Of a stretch of DNA of 64,000 nucleotides, positions 35,801 through 44,533 are shown in pieces. The DNA is from a virus. The translations under genes were made by a program, and so were the position numbers. A model generated the notes under the pieces. That model had not been told where the DNA came from and did not search any database. It worked only from the letters and a program-made list of their open reading frames with translations. The stretch is taken from the IMG/VR virus record IMGVR_UViG_3300035670_000185, positions 1 through 64,000 of that record; one strand, 5' to 3'. How positions within the stretch are numbered: position 1 is the stretch's first letter; every line of letters starts with the position of its first letter.

Positions 35801-38800
35801 CTACAGGATTATTGAGCCCAAGGTCAACAACATCGATGTTGAATACTCCTTACTTTATTAATGCGGTACAGAATGGAGTTTATAATTCAAGAATATCAGG
35901 TAACACATATCCTTATGTGCAAGCGGCTTATTTGTTCCTTAATTCTTTACCATTGGCAACATTGAGAGAAAAATATAAATCGTTCTCGAATGATGTCACA
36001 ACTGAATTGGATTACATCTCATCCACACTGAAAAAGTTTGGCGCTATTCATAAATTACCATATGCTTGGATATTGAAATATGGGTCGATATGGCATAGAT
36101 ACAAAAAGTATAAGGAATCTAATGTAGATATATTGGATACCGCTTGGGGTAACTTTAACTATGCGGAAAATTTTTATCCTCCTACGAGTTCAATTACCGA
36201 AACATACACTTTCAAATATTCAAATGTAAATACAAGAATTCGTTTACAAAGTGAAGGAGTTACACAAATACAAATGCAAGTTGGATTTTATCCTAAACTT
36301 ATAAATGACTTTAATGTTTTTTATAACGGATATGATTTGTATCAAAATTATACTGATACTGAAATCCAAAACAGTGTTAATGCAGGAATGAAGTTATATA
36401 ATTTCAGTCCATCAAACATTGTTAATGCCAAACAGGATGGTAAGATTTTTCAGTTGACAACATGGTCTGTGTTATTACCTAACACAACTCCAGATGCTCC
36501 CATCGATTGTAACCCCAAAGACAACACAGTTGGTAACGATTATTTTGTAATACCTTCGTTTGGAACCCCTTTCAATCAGACAGTGGAATCGTGTATAGTC
36601 GACCAAACCACAACACCTACAACAAAAGTAAATATTACCAATAATCCTGCCGTGTTCAACGGATCGGTTAGATGTTTATGGTCGGCATCAAATTTTGGAT
36701 ATTTTGATAATAATCAATTAGCATTTCCTGAACCTGATTCTTACTTGAATTTAATAACAAGTGGGGATAATCAAACTCCTTTACATTTTTTAACCCAAGA
36801 CAATTACACCAAAATAGAGGAAGTATTTTCAGTTTTTGAAAAAAAGATTTTGGATTCTTTTGAATTGGAATTCTTAAATTTTTGTAAACGTATAACAGAT
36901 GCAAATACTGGCGGAGATGTTACAACATTTGGACAATCAACTGTAAATGTGAATGCAAACTTCAAAAACTTTCAGTCATTGTTTAGAAGTTTGATGACGG
37001 TCCCAACTAAGTCACAAGAAGAAACCGAAGGACAATATTTTGATAATACTATTAGTAACCAATATTCTTTGTTCCAAAGCGGTATCAAGGCGTTTATGGA
37101 GTATGATGTAATATTCAAGTATGGTAATCCTTCCAATTATGAAAGGAGAATTTTTGATTCTTATTTATCACATAACAATGCTGAGTTTGTAGTTGACCCT
37201 ATAACTTTTGAGCCATATGTACCAAATACATTGCCTCAGTTAGGAAGTAACTTAACTTTGAGTCAATCACAAATTAATAATAGACAAGCTTGGACAGCAT
37301 TGGAAACTGAAGTTGGATTTTCAACCATTCCGAATGTTAGGTATAGTTCGGTTGGTTCATATATTACCGACTTTTTCATTGATAATAATATAGAGTTCAC
37401 AAGTCAAAATGTAACATTACTTGCACCTATCATTAAGATGTATGCGACACAAAAACTTAATAATCCTAATATAACCGCTTCACAGTTTCAAAATCAATTA
37501 AGTCAATATCTACAAAGAGAAACTGGTATTCAAAATAACTTTTTGAATGAAGTATTGACAGGATTGAGGAGAAGTTTACCCAACCAACAACAATTACCCG
37601 AAAGAGTAATTAATAGTGTCATTACTGGTGAACAGAGTAAAGTTGAAAACTACGAAATGTTCAAGGCACTCAATGATAAGTGGATTGCTGGTGGTGATTA
37701 CAAAACCAAAACGTTATTCGAGGACTTTCTGTTTTTGGATAGGGCGTCCCGAAATATCGGAGATACTATTTTGATTGATATCTTCGAACTCAAAAATACT
37801 CTAAATAAGAATTCATTGAATCAGGCAATGAGTGTATTCACATTCATTAGTGGCATATTGATTAAAAACAACTTCACAGTTATGCCACTACCGTCTTATG
37901 TTAATTTCTATAATGTACAAGAGGTTGATGGAACTGCATCACCTAGACCTGAGGGTTCCCTTCAGTTTGCTAACAATTTATGGGGTACATTCTTGGACGT
38001 TGATTATAGAAATTCGGGGCCAAAACTAGTTTGTTTTTATGTTGGTAAACCATCTCAAAATCTTAATCTACCAAAAAATAATTTTAAGTTTAGAGATGAT
38101 GCTTTTGAATTAAGGAGGGCATCAGAAAATCCTTTAATTGAAGACCAACAAGGAAAAACAGATTGGGCCTTATCTAACAAGTGCGTTGGATTCAATGTTG
38201 ACGTAGGAATAAGAAATCAGAATATATTTTATTCATTTACAGTGTCTCAAGATAATGGCGTTGCGACATCGGAGTCCATCAATACCCAACTTAATATGGT
38301 CGACCAAGCGTCAGGACGAGCTGTTGCAACTCAAAATGTTAGTTTGTATAACTTATATAAAAATAGGTCTTACAAGTCCACGGTTACAAGTTTGGGTAAT
38401 GCCTTGATTCAACCGACAATGTATTTCAATCTAAGACATGTTCCAATGTTTAATGGTCCTTACATGATTACAGATGTGAGTCATTCGATACAACCAGGGT
38501 CATTCCAAACTGTATTCGATGGGATTCGACAAGGGATTTATGATTTACCATCTATCGATACGTTTTTACAAAGTATTAACCAAAATTTGATTACAAGGTT
38601 AGAAGAATTGTTGAAAATTAATAAAGACCAAATAAAGGTTAGTGCAACAACTGACAACGTAAAATCAACCGAGGTTCTTCAAAAGGCTGATAATACTTTG
38701 GATACTACAAATTCTTGTAGTTCGAAAATTACGGCACCTGTTTATGTAAATGCAAATCCTGGATACGTAGCGGTAAATGGACAATTAACAAAATTCAGTC

Positions 38801-40215
38801 CGACTGACTTTGCAAATGCGTTAAAACGATTGATACCTAATAATCCTGATTTACAAACTATAATTTATAGTATATCATATATTCGAACTTTCCAATCTGA
38901 TTCGAACACTAATGTTGGTACGTTTAACGGATTTAATAATAACTTAGCGACTTTATCTCTTGATATGGACTGGGGAGGACAAGTTTCTTTATTACAAAGA
39001 AATTATAGTTGTGTTAATATCAAAACAACTCCTTCAACAAATATATCATTACCAGTCGCTCATTTTGATACCCTCGATACCTACATTCAGTTTATGTCGG
39101 GACGTATCCGTGGGAACGTGGAAAGGGTAATTCAATTAGGATTAGCAAAATATTATGTTTGTTTTTGGCCCAAATCAAACGTATCAGAAGAATATTACGA
39201 TAAGAATTTTAATGAGTTCCAACAAACAAGAGATACATTCAAAAAAGCTTTGGCTTCCGCGGTTGAAGTTGGTTTAACCAATGTTGAAAAATCCGTTGAA
39301 TATAAAACAACTGATGATAAAAATGAGGGCCAATCCAATACTCCGAATGTCACTCCAACACCATCACCAATACCTGGTCAAACTTGTCCTCCGGCAATAA
39401 TTACATCATTCTCCCCTACAATTGGTAAAGTTGGAACTATCGTTCAGATAAATGGTTCAAATTTTGAAACAACTAAAGAAATTAAAATTGGTACTACAAT
39501 AGTACCGTTCTCAGGAGTTACAATTTTGAATTCGGGTACAATTAGATTTACAGTACCTCAAGTTGGAGAGGGAGTTAAAGTAGAAGAAAAGATTAGTTTA
39601 ACAACTGATTATGGTACTACAGTTAGTGTTTCTAATTTCACATATGACCTGACTATGGTTTCAATACCAGAACCAGCACAACCAACTACAGCTCAAGGAC
39701 CATCTGCGTCTATTCCACCTGAAGTTGCGCCAGGTATTCCAAATGCTAACACACAACCACAAGAAACTGGACCAGTCGTACTGACTGGTACAACAACAAC
39801 TAACTTACTCGGAAGTGATACATCTCTGAGAGTAAATGTTAATCCGGAATCTGGGCCTTGGAAAATTATTCCATCTTTTATGACATGGCAGTGGAGAGCG
39901 GTTGGTGTTAAGGCAGGACCGAACAACACATTTGAAGAAGAAACTTTAGGTAAACAAACTGGAAATAGAGAATTGGAAGGGAATGTTTCCACAGATGGAA
40001 AGTCATTTACGGTAACTGATTTTGAAATCGTTGATATTGTAGAACAAGATTTAGATGAACCAGACGATATTAAAAAAGTTACAAAAATATATAATCAAGT
40101 AGTATTTGTATGTAATAATGATGACGCATATGTGAAATATAATGAAACTAAAAATCCTGAGGATGTAATTAAACAGGTAGTTCAATCGTTTAACTTCACT
40201 ATAATTCTTAAGTAA
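32812..40215 (+). CDS. 2467-aa giant baseplate hub protein with lysozyme-like and IPT/TIG modules
   Basis: The longest gene in the window. N-terminal ~250 residues (GITSINIKTTQSFIPTVEIL, YPQFYLTLKGYYGQAVRYQL, FNGFSGNYQVRLNFVGYKFN) look like a tail-tube-fold hub domain as in gp27-type proteins. The centre is long, Asn/Thr/Tyr-rich and unassigned; a near-C-terminal hub-like repeat occurs at ~1780-1940 (YIGKPSQN-type VCFYVGKPSQNLNLPKNNFK, LFNGPYMITDVSHSIQPG-like). Residues ~1993-2160 (FANALKRLIPNNPDLQTIIY, NGFNNNLATLSLDMDWGGQV, HFDTLDTYIQFMSGRIRGNV) are compatible with a lysozyme/glucosaminidase-like fold; catalytic residues cannot be named. After a short PTPSPIPG hinge, residues ~2193-2280 are an IPT/TIG Ig-like domain (IITSFSPTIGKVGTIVQING). 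Function inferred: central baseplate hub or spike with cell-wall-directed end. Confidence 0.6.
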   Translation: MAGNIQADTSGNILVEFDYNNIIVVDPNKTIDDFGNIKERLVDHENLVMYANLEADLLPRTKLAVGGSPEDRIRTISVAKMNFLKPTKNAFLGAGYYDELTGENSTKFKGENQKLEVGIESYNGQKPYTINTVANEKDIIDNGLLGITSINIKTTQSFIPTVEILLEDIQGKALFELGNNSPYAAFFNMPYPQFYLTLKGYYGQAVRYQLNLKDFHASFNGFSGNYQVRLNFVGYKFNILNEVAMGHLLAAPHMYSQRFDISQTLDGPQQPNKAAESQASTQAERGANNLGSNEAVVTQIVAEKGYQKIVEVYSEYKAKGLIDPNFPELTLVQLMIKLENFETNIMDSFDKTEVESLTNVRNYKGILTEYFNTIRASNNSWFNINLDPRPIILVSGERVYVFKELSREVKDTAISKLQGDITRYNQALSENPTLGTKGVTPIPNPIKYEMLERTAPQWSEIDWKETTRIQTGITNPTVEDENKVKSRVSTLFVPKELQQTNPVGAIVGLASLINSKFTVVPQKWFVFEGEGRFDKQIALMEAQANKKLSDYESEISDLLLRKIEDTATGIGFTPTVRNMIAVIMASAEGFIRLLDDVHTEAWDVKYDPVRKRAILENPTSAPSTETIDNVVRDPFTLFNENQLNTDAVNSQVPVYPWPQFFVETPDDKKGRFQLKYIADPSVVDLTQGYLFDKWPEVEFVEEYMKGLTQKFQNPNSPPPLDNERDTNIININAIEFPSTGLAYTNKEEIKFFYEIWERQFLTSHYSGLIRANLNQVDELVKLNIETEVNNIQTKLGANSPYLTLKLKNFNLNSSNYPDFLRTISNTGTGRAYQDYIRDFFVTPYIRGLTENSFAILNSLELGKIPQVFTKSEALRALVVNASNDPLIVDTLPYTNPNWCLTNLNQGNTAVSNQVYNTNKSLTIFEPRKIISNFTDVYNYTDNRPVTNFSYLINLNPTLVALTSGLFNSSIVGLSAFYSLRTPENFVATEGYVNGTTPTGLLSPRSTTSMLNTPYFINAVQNGVYNSRISGNTYPYVQAAYLFLNSLPLATLREKYKSFSNDVTTELDYISSTLKKFGAIHKLPYAWILKYGSIWHRYKKYKESNVDILDTAWGNFNYAENFYPPTSSITETYTFKYSNVNTRIRLQSEGVTQIQMQVGFYPKLINDFNVFYNGYDLYQNYTDTEIQNSVNAGMKLYNFSPSNIVNAKQDGKIFQLTTWSVLLPNTTPDAPIDCNPKDNTVGNDYFVIPSFGTPFNQTVESCIVDQTTTPTTKVNITNNPAVFNGSVRCLWSASNFGYFDNNQLAFPEPDSYLNLITSGDNQTPLHFLTQDNYTKIEEVFSVFEKKILDSFELEFLNFCKRITDANTGGDVTTFGQSTVNVNANFKNFQSLFRSLMTVPTKSQEETEGQYFDNTISNQYSLFQSGIKAFMEYDVIFKYGNPSNYERRIFDSYLSHNNAEFVVDPITFEPYVPNTLPQLGSNLTLSQSQINNRQAWTALETEVGFSTIPNVRYSSVGSYITDFFIDNNIEFTSQNVTLLAPIIKMYATQKLNNPNITASQFQNQLSQYLQRETGIQNNFLNEVLTGLRRSLPNQQQLPERVINSVITGEQSKVENYEMFKALNDKWIAGGDYKTKTLFEDFLFLDRASRNIGDTILIDIFELKNTLNKNSLNQAMSVFTFISGILIKNNFTVMPLPSYVNFYNVQEVDGTASPRPEGSLQFANNLWGTFLDVDYRNSGPKLVCFYVGKPSQNLNLPKNNFKFRDDAFELRRASENPLIEDQQGKTDWALSNKCVGFNVDVGIRNQNIFYSFTVSQDNGVATSESINTQLNMVDQASGRAVATQNVSLYNLYKNRSYKSTVTSLGNALIQPTMYFNLRHVPMFNGPYMITDVSHSIQPGSFQTVFDGIRQGIYDLPSIDTFLQSINQNLITRLEELLKINKDQIKVSATTDNVKSTEVLQKADNTLDTTNSCSSKITAPVYVNANPGYVAVNGQLTKFSPTDFANALKRLIPNNPDLQTIIYSISYIRTFQSDSNTNVGTFNGFNNNLATLSLDMDWGGQVSLLQRNYSCVNIKTTPSTNISLPVAHFDTLDTYIQFMSGRIRGNVERVIQLGLAKYYVCFWPKSNVSEEYYDKNFNEFQQTRDTFKKALASAVEVGLTNVEKSVEYKTTDDKNEGQSNTPNVTPTPSPIPGQTCPPAIITSFSPTIGKVGTIVQINGSNFETTKEIKIGTTIVPFSGVTILNSGTIRFTVPQVGEGVKVEEKISLTTDYGTTVSVSNFTYDLTMVSIPEPAQPTTAQGPSASIPPEVAPGIPNANTQPQETGPVVLTGTTTTNLLGSDTSLRVNVNPESGPWKIIPSFMTWQWRAVGVKAGPNNTFEEETLGKQTGNRELEGNVSTDGKSFTVTDFEIVDIVEQDLDEPDDIKKVTKIYNQVVFVCNNDDAYVKYNETKNPEDVIKQVVQSFNFTIILK

Positions 40216-40233
40216 CTTAATTCATAACCTACA

Positions 40234-40240
40234 TATTTAT
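40234..40240 (+). promoter_or_regulatory. TATTTAT late-promoter candidate
   Basis: ACATATTTATATAAAAAGATT, 14 nt before ATG 40255. Confidence 0.5.
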
Positions 40241-40254
40241 ATAAAAAGATTCTT

Positions 40255-40479
40255 ATGAACATAAAAACAGCATTAGACAATTATCTTGGTAAATCTGTCA
40301 GATTTTCTCAGGAAGACAACGGAGATGGAACTAAACAAGTTTGTGATTTAGATACAGGAGATTGTTATACAGTCAGAGAAAGAGATGGTCTTATCGAAAG
40401 AGCTGGACATCAAACAACCGCAAATCGAAGAGTAAGAGTGGAAACTCCTAATGGGATAAAAACATTATTAAACGGATAA
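40255..40479 (+). CDS. 74-aa hypothetical protein
   Basis: Small, charged, no hydrophobic segment. It reads as a compact beta domain (GKSVRFSQEDNGDGTKQVCD, CYTVRERDGLIER, NRRVRVETPNGIKTLLNG) with two cysteines. Three nt before the next gene, so co-transcribed from the TATTTAT element. No family recognised; its late promoter suggests a virion or assembly role. Confidence 0.55.
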   Translation: MNIKTALDNYLGKSVRFSQEDNGDGTKQVCDLDTGDCYTVRERDGLIERAGHQTTANRRVRVETPNGIKTLLNG

Positions 40480-40482
40480 AAA

Positions 40483-41160
40483 ATGAGTTTAGATAAAAAA
40501 ATTATCAAAGAGATTGAAAGACATCGAAAGATTAACAATTATATATTAGAACAAGTTGGAGCACCGACTGAGCCAGATCCATTGGCGGCTTTAGCACCTG
40601 ACGCCGCTGCGGCACCCGCACCGGCTCCTGCAGAAGTAACACCACCAGCAGCTCCTGAAACAGAACCACAACCAATCGATGTCGAGGCTGATCCTGATGT
40701 TGAAAAAATTGATGATGAGGGAGAATCTGAAGAAACAACTGATGAATCGGGTACAGAAGAACTTGATATTACCGATTTAGTGGATTCACAAAAAAATATC
40801 GAAACTAAACAAGAAGAGTATTTCAATAATTTATTCAACCAACTTAATGATTTACAATCTAAGTTAGGAGAAATGGATACCATTATGAATAAATTAAATT
40901 CTCTTGAAGTTAAAATCGAAAAGTACAGAGAAAAAACTCCCCAAGAAAAATTGGAATTAAGAACCTACGACTCATATCCATTTAGTCAAAAACTTTCACA
41001 ATTCTTCGATGACAAGCAAGATGAGATGGAAAAGACGGGAAAAAATGATTATGTTTTAACTGCAGACGAAGTTACTGATATAAATGTGAATGACATTAAA
41101 AACTCATTTCAACCTGGTGGAGGTTTAGACAATGAAGTTTACAAAACTTCATTTAGGTAA
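40483..41160 (+). CDS. Acidic coiled-coil protein with Ala/Pro linker, structural or scaffold candidate
   Basis: 225 aa in three parts: a basic N-terminal helix (KKIIKEIERHRKINNYILEQ), an Ala/Pro/Glu-rich disordered linker (~25-95, with PDAAAAPAPAPAEVTPPA and long acidic runs), and a predicted coiled coil (~105-155, NIETKQEEYFNNLFNQLNDL, LQSKLGEMDTIMNKLNSLEV) followed by a C-terminal domain. Such composition is common in prohead core/scaffold and in head or baseplate linker proteins. No family assigned. It is last before a strong terminator. Confidence 0.5.
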   Translation: MSLDKKIIKEIERHRKINNYILEQVGAPTEPDPLAALAPDAAAAPAPAPAEVTPPAAPETEPQPIDVEADPDVEKIDDEGESEETTDESGTEELDITDLVDSQKNIETKQEEYFNNLFNQLNDLQSKLGEMDTIMNKLNSLEVKIEKYREKTPQEKLELRTYDSYPFSQKLSQFFDDKQDEMEKTGKNDYVLTADEVTDINVNDIKNSFQPGGGLDNEVYKTSFR

Positions 41161-41179
41161 CACACCACAACACATTTAG

Positions 41180-41205
41180 AAGGTACTCTCGGGTACCTTT
41201 TTTTA
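41180..41205 (+). terminator. Terminator between virion and replication blocks
   Basis: AAGGTAC (41180-41186) pairs with GTACCTT (41193-41199) around TCTCGG, followed by TTTTT. It closes the virion block. Confidence 0.85.
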
Positions 41206-41246
41206 TTAATTATATTCTTTATTGTATTTTTTATTATATTGGATTT

Positions 41247-41891
41247 ATGAGCGAGTTTAACAATGTTGAGGAACAAAGAATTTGGAATGACTTGGGTCTT
41301 TGGGCAGACGGAGGTCACGAATGGTCTAAATCTTTCGGGACGACCGAAAACCTATGGAATACTTATCTTTTTGACCCCCTAAAAAAATTTAGAGGAAAAA
41401 AGATTTTAGAAATAGCTCCTGGACACGGTAGAATTTCTCAATTTTTGAGTATTCTTGCAGATGAATTAATTGTCATTGATTTGAACGAAAGTTGTATAGA
41501 ACAAACAAAAAAAAAACTTGGAAACCACATTAAAGAATATCATGTAAATGATGGGTTAAGTTTAACATCGATACCGAGTAATTCAGTTGATTTAGTTTTC
41601 TCTTTTGACTCTTTTGTTCATATGCATCAAAACGTAATCAAAAGTTATGTGAAAGAAATTTCTCGAGTTCTTGTTAATGGAGGGCACGGATTTATACATC
41701 ATTCTAATTTTCAACAAGGACAAGACTATTCTTTCAGAAATTGGGGAGGGAGATCTAATATGACTAAGGAACTATTTGAGTCTTTCGTTATAGAGAATGA
41801 AATGAATATTTTATCACAAAATACTATCAAGTTCAATCCTGAGGGTTTTTGGAGTGGAATTGATATTCTATCTTTTTTTTATAGACCTTAA
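41247..41891 (+). CDS. Class I SAM-dependent methyltransferase
   Basis: 214 aa. Motif I ILEIAPGHGRISQF (~53-66), acidic motif II LIVIDLNESC (Asp78), a post-motif VNDGLSLTSIPSNSVDLVFS, and VEISRVLVNGGHGFIHHS (motif V/VI) define a Rossmann methyltransferase. No NPPY or DPPY motif, so it is not an adenine/cytosine DNA methylase of the usual type; small molecule, protein or sugar methylation is more likely. No TATTTAT element; separated from SSB by a 95-nt gap with a host-type promoter. Given the transferase cluster, methylation of a glycan is one option. Confidence 0.8.
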   Translation: MSEFNNVEEQRIWNDLGLWADGGHEWSKSFGTTENLWNTYLFDPLKKFRGKKILEIAPGHGRISQFLSILADELIVIDLNESCIEQTKKKLGNHIKEYHVNDGLSLTSIPSNSVDLVFSFDSFVHMHQNVIKSYVKEISRVLVNGGHGFIHHSNFQQGQDYSFRNWGGRSNMTKELFESFVIENEMNILSQNTIKFNPEGFWSGIDILSFFYRP

Positions 41892-41920
41892 GGTGATAGT
41901 CCCTTTGACAACTTTTTCAG

Positions 41921-41951
41921 TTTGACTTTTTCATGTTTTTTCTTATGTTTG
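41921..41951 (+). promoter_or_regulatory. Bacteroidota-type promoter of the SSB gene
   Basis: TTTG (41921-41924), 19 nt, then TATGTTTG (41944-41951), which matches the Bacteroidota primary sigma consensus TTTG-N19-21-TAnnTTTG. The SSB start is 36 nt downstream. It implies use of the unmodified host RNA polymerase early in infection. Confidence 0.75.
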
Positions 41952-41986
41952 TATAAACAATTTATTAATTTAATCTATAAAAACAC

Positions 41987-42841
41987 ATGAGTTCATTAGA
42001 CGCCGTATTGGCACAGTACGAAAAATCACAACAAGGGGGCGGGGCCCAATCGAAGATGTCGCAAGACGAAAGAATGAAAAAATATTTCGCTTTAATCTTA
42101 GGAGACAAAGAGAAAACAGGACAAAGAAGAGTAAGAATTCTTCCTACGTCTGACGGTTCATCACCGTTTAAGGAAGCTTGGTATCATGAAATCCAAGTTG
42201 GAGGACAATGGCAAAAGTTCTACGATCCAGGAAAAAATGACAATGAGCGTTCACCTTTGAATGAGGTTTACGAAGAATTGATGTCAACTGGTAAAGAATC
42301 TGACAAAGAATTGGCAAAACAATACAAAGCTCGTAAGTTTTATATTGTTAAAGTAATCGACAGAGACCACGAAGAAGACGGAGTGAAGTTTTGGAGATTC
42401 AAACACAATTTCAAAAACGATGGAATCTTAGATAAGATTATTCCTATTTGGAGAAATAAAGGTGATATCACAGACCCTGAGAATGGTCGAGACCTTATCA
42501 TCGAACTATCCAAAGCTAAAACACCTAAAGGTAAGGAGTATACAACTGTATCCACAATTATGTATGATGATCCAGCTCCTGTACATACAGACAAATCACA
42601 GGCAAAGGCTTGGATTGAAGACGAGTTAACATGGTTGGATGTTTATTCTAAAAAACCTGTTGAATATCTCGAAGCAATTGCAAGAGGAGAAACTCCAAAG
42701 TGGGATAACGATAAAGGTGGTTATGTATATGGAGATAGTTCAGTACATGAAGAAAGTTTTGGTGGTTCATCAAAAAAATCCACATCCTCATATATCGACC
42801 CACAGTCGAACGACGAACCTGACGGAGACCTTCCGTTCTAA
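41987..42841 (+). CDS. gp32: Single-stranded DNA-binding protein (gp32-like), no zinc, SSB-type tail
   Basis: 284 aa (T4 gp32: 301 aa). Core KKYFALILGDKEKTGQRRVRILPTSDGSSPFKEAWYHEI, KFYDPGKND-type lines and KFWRFKHNFKNDG resemble the gp32 OB-fold core. The basic Lys-rich N-terminus for cooperativity is present (EKSQQGGGAQSKMSQDERMKK). The protein has no cysteine at all, so the gp32 zinc site is missing. The acidic C-tail ends in DGDLPF, like the DDDIPF tip of bacterial SSB. It coats ssDNA for UvsX, polymerase and helicase. Confidence 0.88.
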   Translation: MSSLDAVLAQYEKSQQGGGAQSKMSQDERMKKYFALILGDKEKTGQRRVRILPTSDGSSPFKEAWYHEIQVGGQWQKFYDPGKNDNERSPLNEVYEELMSTGKESDKELAKQYKARKFYIVKVIDRDHEEDGVKFWRFKHNFKNDGILDKIIPIWRNKGDITDPENGRDLIIELSKAKTPKGKEYTTVSTIMYDDPAPVHTDKSQAKAWIEDELTWLDVYSKKPVEYLEAIARGETPKWDNDKGGYVYGDSSVHEESFGGSSKKSTSSYIDPQSNDEPDGDLPF

Positions 42842-42851
42842 TTAATAACAC

Positions 42852-42880
42852 AACTCGGATACTATTTGGTGTCCGAGTTT
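42852..42880 (+). terminator. Hairpin between SSB and uvsX
   Basis: AACTCGGA (42852-42859) pairs with TCCGAGTT (42872-42879) around a 12-nt loop, with only a short T tail (TTT interrupted by C). It may attenuate SSB transcription into uvsX; it also overlaps the region of the alternative TTG start at 42866, arguing for ATG 42896. Confidence 0.6.
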
Positions 42881-42895
42881 CATTTCCCTATCCTT

Positions 42896-43900
42896 ATGGC
42901 TATTAAGAAAAACGATTTTGAAAGTTTGAAGAAGAAATTTTCTACTTCAGCAAAGTATAAACCACAAAGATTCTTTGACTTAGGTCCTGATTTCTTGGAT
43001 GCCGTTGGACTTCCTGGCCCTGCCATTGGACATCTTAACATGTTCTTAGGCCACTCTGATACAGGTAAGACAACTGCATTGGTAAAGACCGCAGTTGATG
43101 CTCAGAAGAAAGGTATCCTTCCTGTGTTCATTATTACGGAACAAAAATGGAGTTTCGAACATGCCAAGTTGATGGGGTTCCAATGTGAGGAAGTTGTTGA
43201 CGAAGAAACAGGTGAATTGGATTGGGATGGATTTTTCATATTCAATAATAACTTTGATTACATCGAACAAATAACTGACTACATTAATGAACTATTAGAT
43301 GCTCAGGAAAAAGGTGAGTTAGATTATAGTTTATGTATAATGTGGGACTCTGTTGGTTCAGTTCCTTGTAAAATGACTTTTGAGGGTAAAGGTGGAAAGA
43401 TGCATAACGCTTCGGCATTGTCTGATAAAATCGGGATGGGCATCAATCAGCGTATTTCAGGGTCTCGTAAAGCTGATTCAAAATATGAAAATACTTTGAT
43501 AATTGTGAACCAGCCGTGGGTGAGTCTTCCAGACAATCCTTTTGGTCAACCTAAAATTATGTCTAAGGGGGGTAACGCGGTTTGGCTTAATTCATCTATA
43601 GTTTTCTTATTTGGAAATCAAAAAGATGCCGGTACTTCTAAGATTACCGCAACTAAGGATAAAAGGTCAATTAAATTCGCAATACGAAGTAAAGTATCTG
43701 TACTAAAAAACCATATAAATGGTCTTGGTTATGATGATGGTAAAATCATAGTAACACCACATGGATTTCTGGCGGGTAAAGATTCTTCCGAAGAAAAATC
43801 TAATATTGAAAAATATAAGAAAGAATACGCCGAGTATTGGAAAGATATTATTGGTGTTGATGGTGATTTTGACTTAGAAGAAGAAAGGGAAGATAATTAA
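42896..43900 (+). CDS. uvsX: UvsX-like recombinase
   Basis: 334 aa from ATG 42896 (MAIKKNDFESLKKKF); an upstream in-frame TTG at 42866 lies within the hairpin after SSB and is rejected. Walker A GHSDTGKTT (52-60), LDWDGFFIFNNNFDYIEQI, Walker B LDYSLCIMWDSVGSVPCK, and a DNA-binding loop-like GGNAVWLNSSIVFLFG make it a RecA-fold strand-exchange protein of the UvsX group. It forms filaments on ssDNA for recombination-dependent replication and repair. It is followed 2 nt later by an HNH gene. Confidence 0.93.
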   Translation: MAIKKNDFESLKKKFSTSAKYKPQRFFDLGPDFLDAVGLPGPAIGHLNMFLGHSDTGKTTALVKTAVDAQKKGILPVFIITEQKWSFEHAKLMGFQCEEVVDEETGELDWDGFFIFNNNFDYIEQITDYINELLDAQEKGELDYSLCIMWDSVGSVPCKMTFEGKGGKMHNASALSDKIGMGINQRISGSRKADSKYENTLIIVNQPWVSLPDNPFGQPKIMSKGGNAVWLNSSIVFLFGNQKDAGTSKITATKDKRSIKFAIRSKVSVLKNHINGLGYDDGKIIVTPHGFLAGKDSSEEKSNIEKYKKEYAEYWKDIIGVDGDFDLEEEREDN

Positions 43901-43902
43901 AA

Positions 43903-44523
43903 ATGGAAACTAAAGTTTGTTCTAAATGTTTTACTGAAAAATCATTATTAGAATATAATGTATGTTCTAGGGTGAAAGATGGTAGAAAGGCTGAATGTAG
44001 AGATTGTCAAAAAATAGAATCAAAAAAATATAGATTAGAAAATAAAGAAAAAATTAAAGAATATAATACTAATTGGAATAAGATAAACCAAGAATATTAT
44101 AAGAAATATTTTGAAGAGTATTATACAATCAACTACGAAAAAGAGAGAGAACGTAAAATCAAGTGGTTTAGTGACAACAAAGAATATTTGAATAACTATC
44201 AAAAACGGAGAAAAAAAGAAGATATTTTATTCAGAATTATTTCTAATATGAGAAATTCGGTTAACAGGTATTTGAAATACCGTTCAAAACGAACATTTGA
44301 TATTATAGGATGTTCACCAGAATTTCTTAAAGAACATTTAGAGACTCAATTTATTGATGGTATGAGTTGGGATAACCGGAGTGAGTGGCACATTGACCAC
44401 ATCATTCCATTATCGTCGGCAAAAACCGAAGAAGAACTTTATAAGTTATGTCATTATAGTAATCTTCAACCTCTGTGGGCGGGAGACAATTTAAGTAAAG
44501 GAACCAAAGTATTCACAAATTAA
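43903..44523 (+). CDS. HNH homing-type endonuclease
   Basis: 206 aa. Zinc-binding N-terminus CSKC (Cys6, Cys9) and CRDC (Cys32, Cys35), a basic helical middle, and a C-terminal HNH core WHIDHIIPLSSA (His163, Asp165, His166) with CHYSNLQPLWAGDNLSKG (Asn187, Asn196). This is the free-standing homing endonuclease type found in T-even and other phages. It is inserted between uvsX and the 5' nuclease, 2 nt after the uvsX stop, without its own promoter. It would cut HNH-free relatives near the target and promote its own spread. Confidence 0.9.
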   Translation: METKVCSKCFTEKSLLEYNVCSRVKDGRKAECRDCQKIESKKYRLENKEKIKEYNTNWNKINQEYYKKYFEEYYTINYEKERERKIKWFSDNKEYLNNYQKRRKKEDILFRIISNMRNSVNRYLKYRSKRTFDIIGCSPEFLKEHLETQFIDGMSWDNRSEWHIDHIIPLSSAKTEEELYKLCHYSNLQPLWAGDNLSKGTKVFTN

Positions 44524-44533
44524 ATCACGAGTT

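Noticed and set aside
42866-42895. TTG start adding 10 residues to UvsX
   Set aside because: It lies in the hairpin after SSB, adds residues unlike UvsX, and an ATG at 42896 gives a normal N-terminus.
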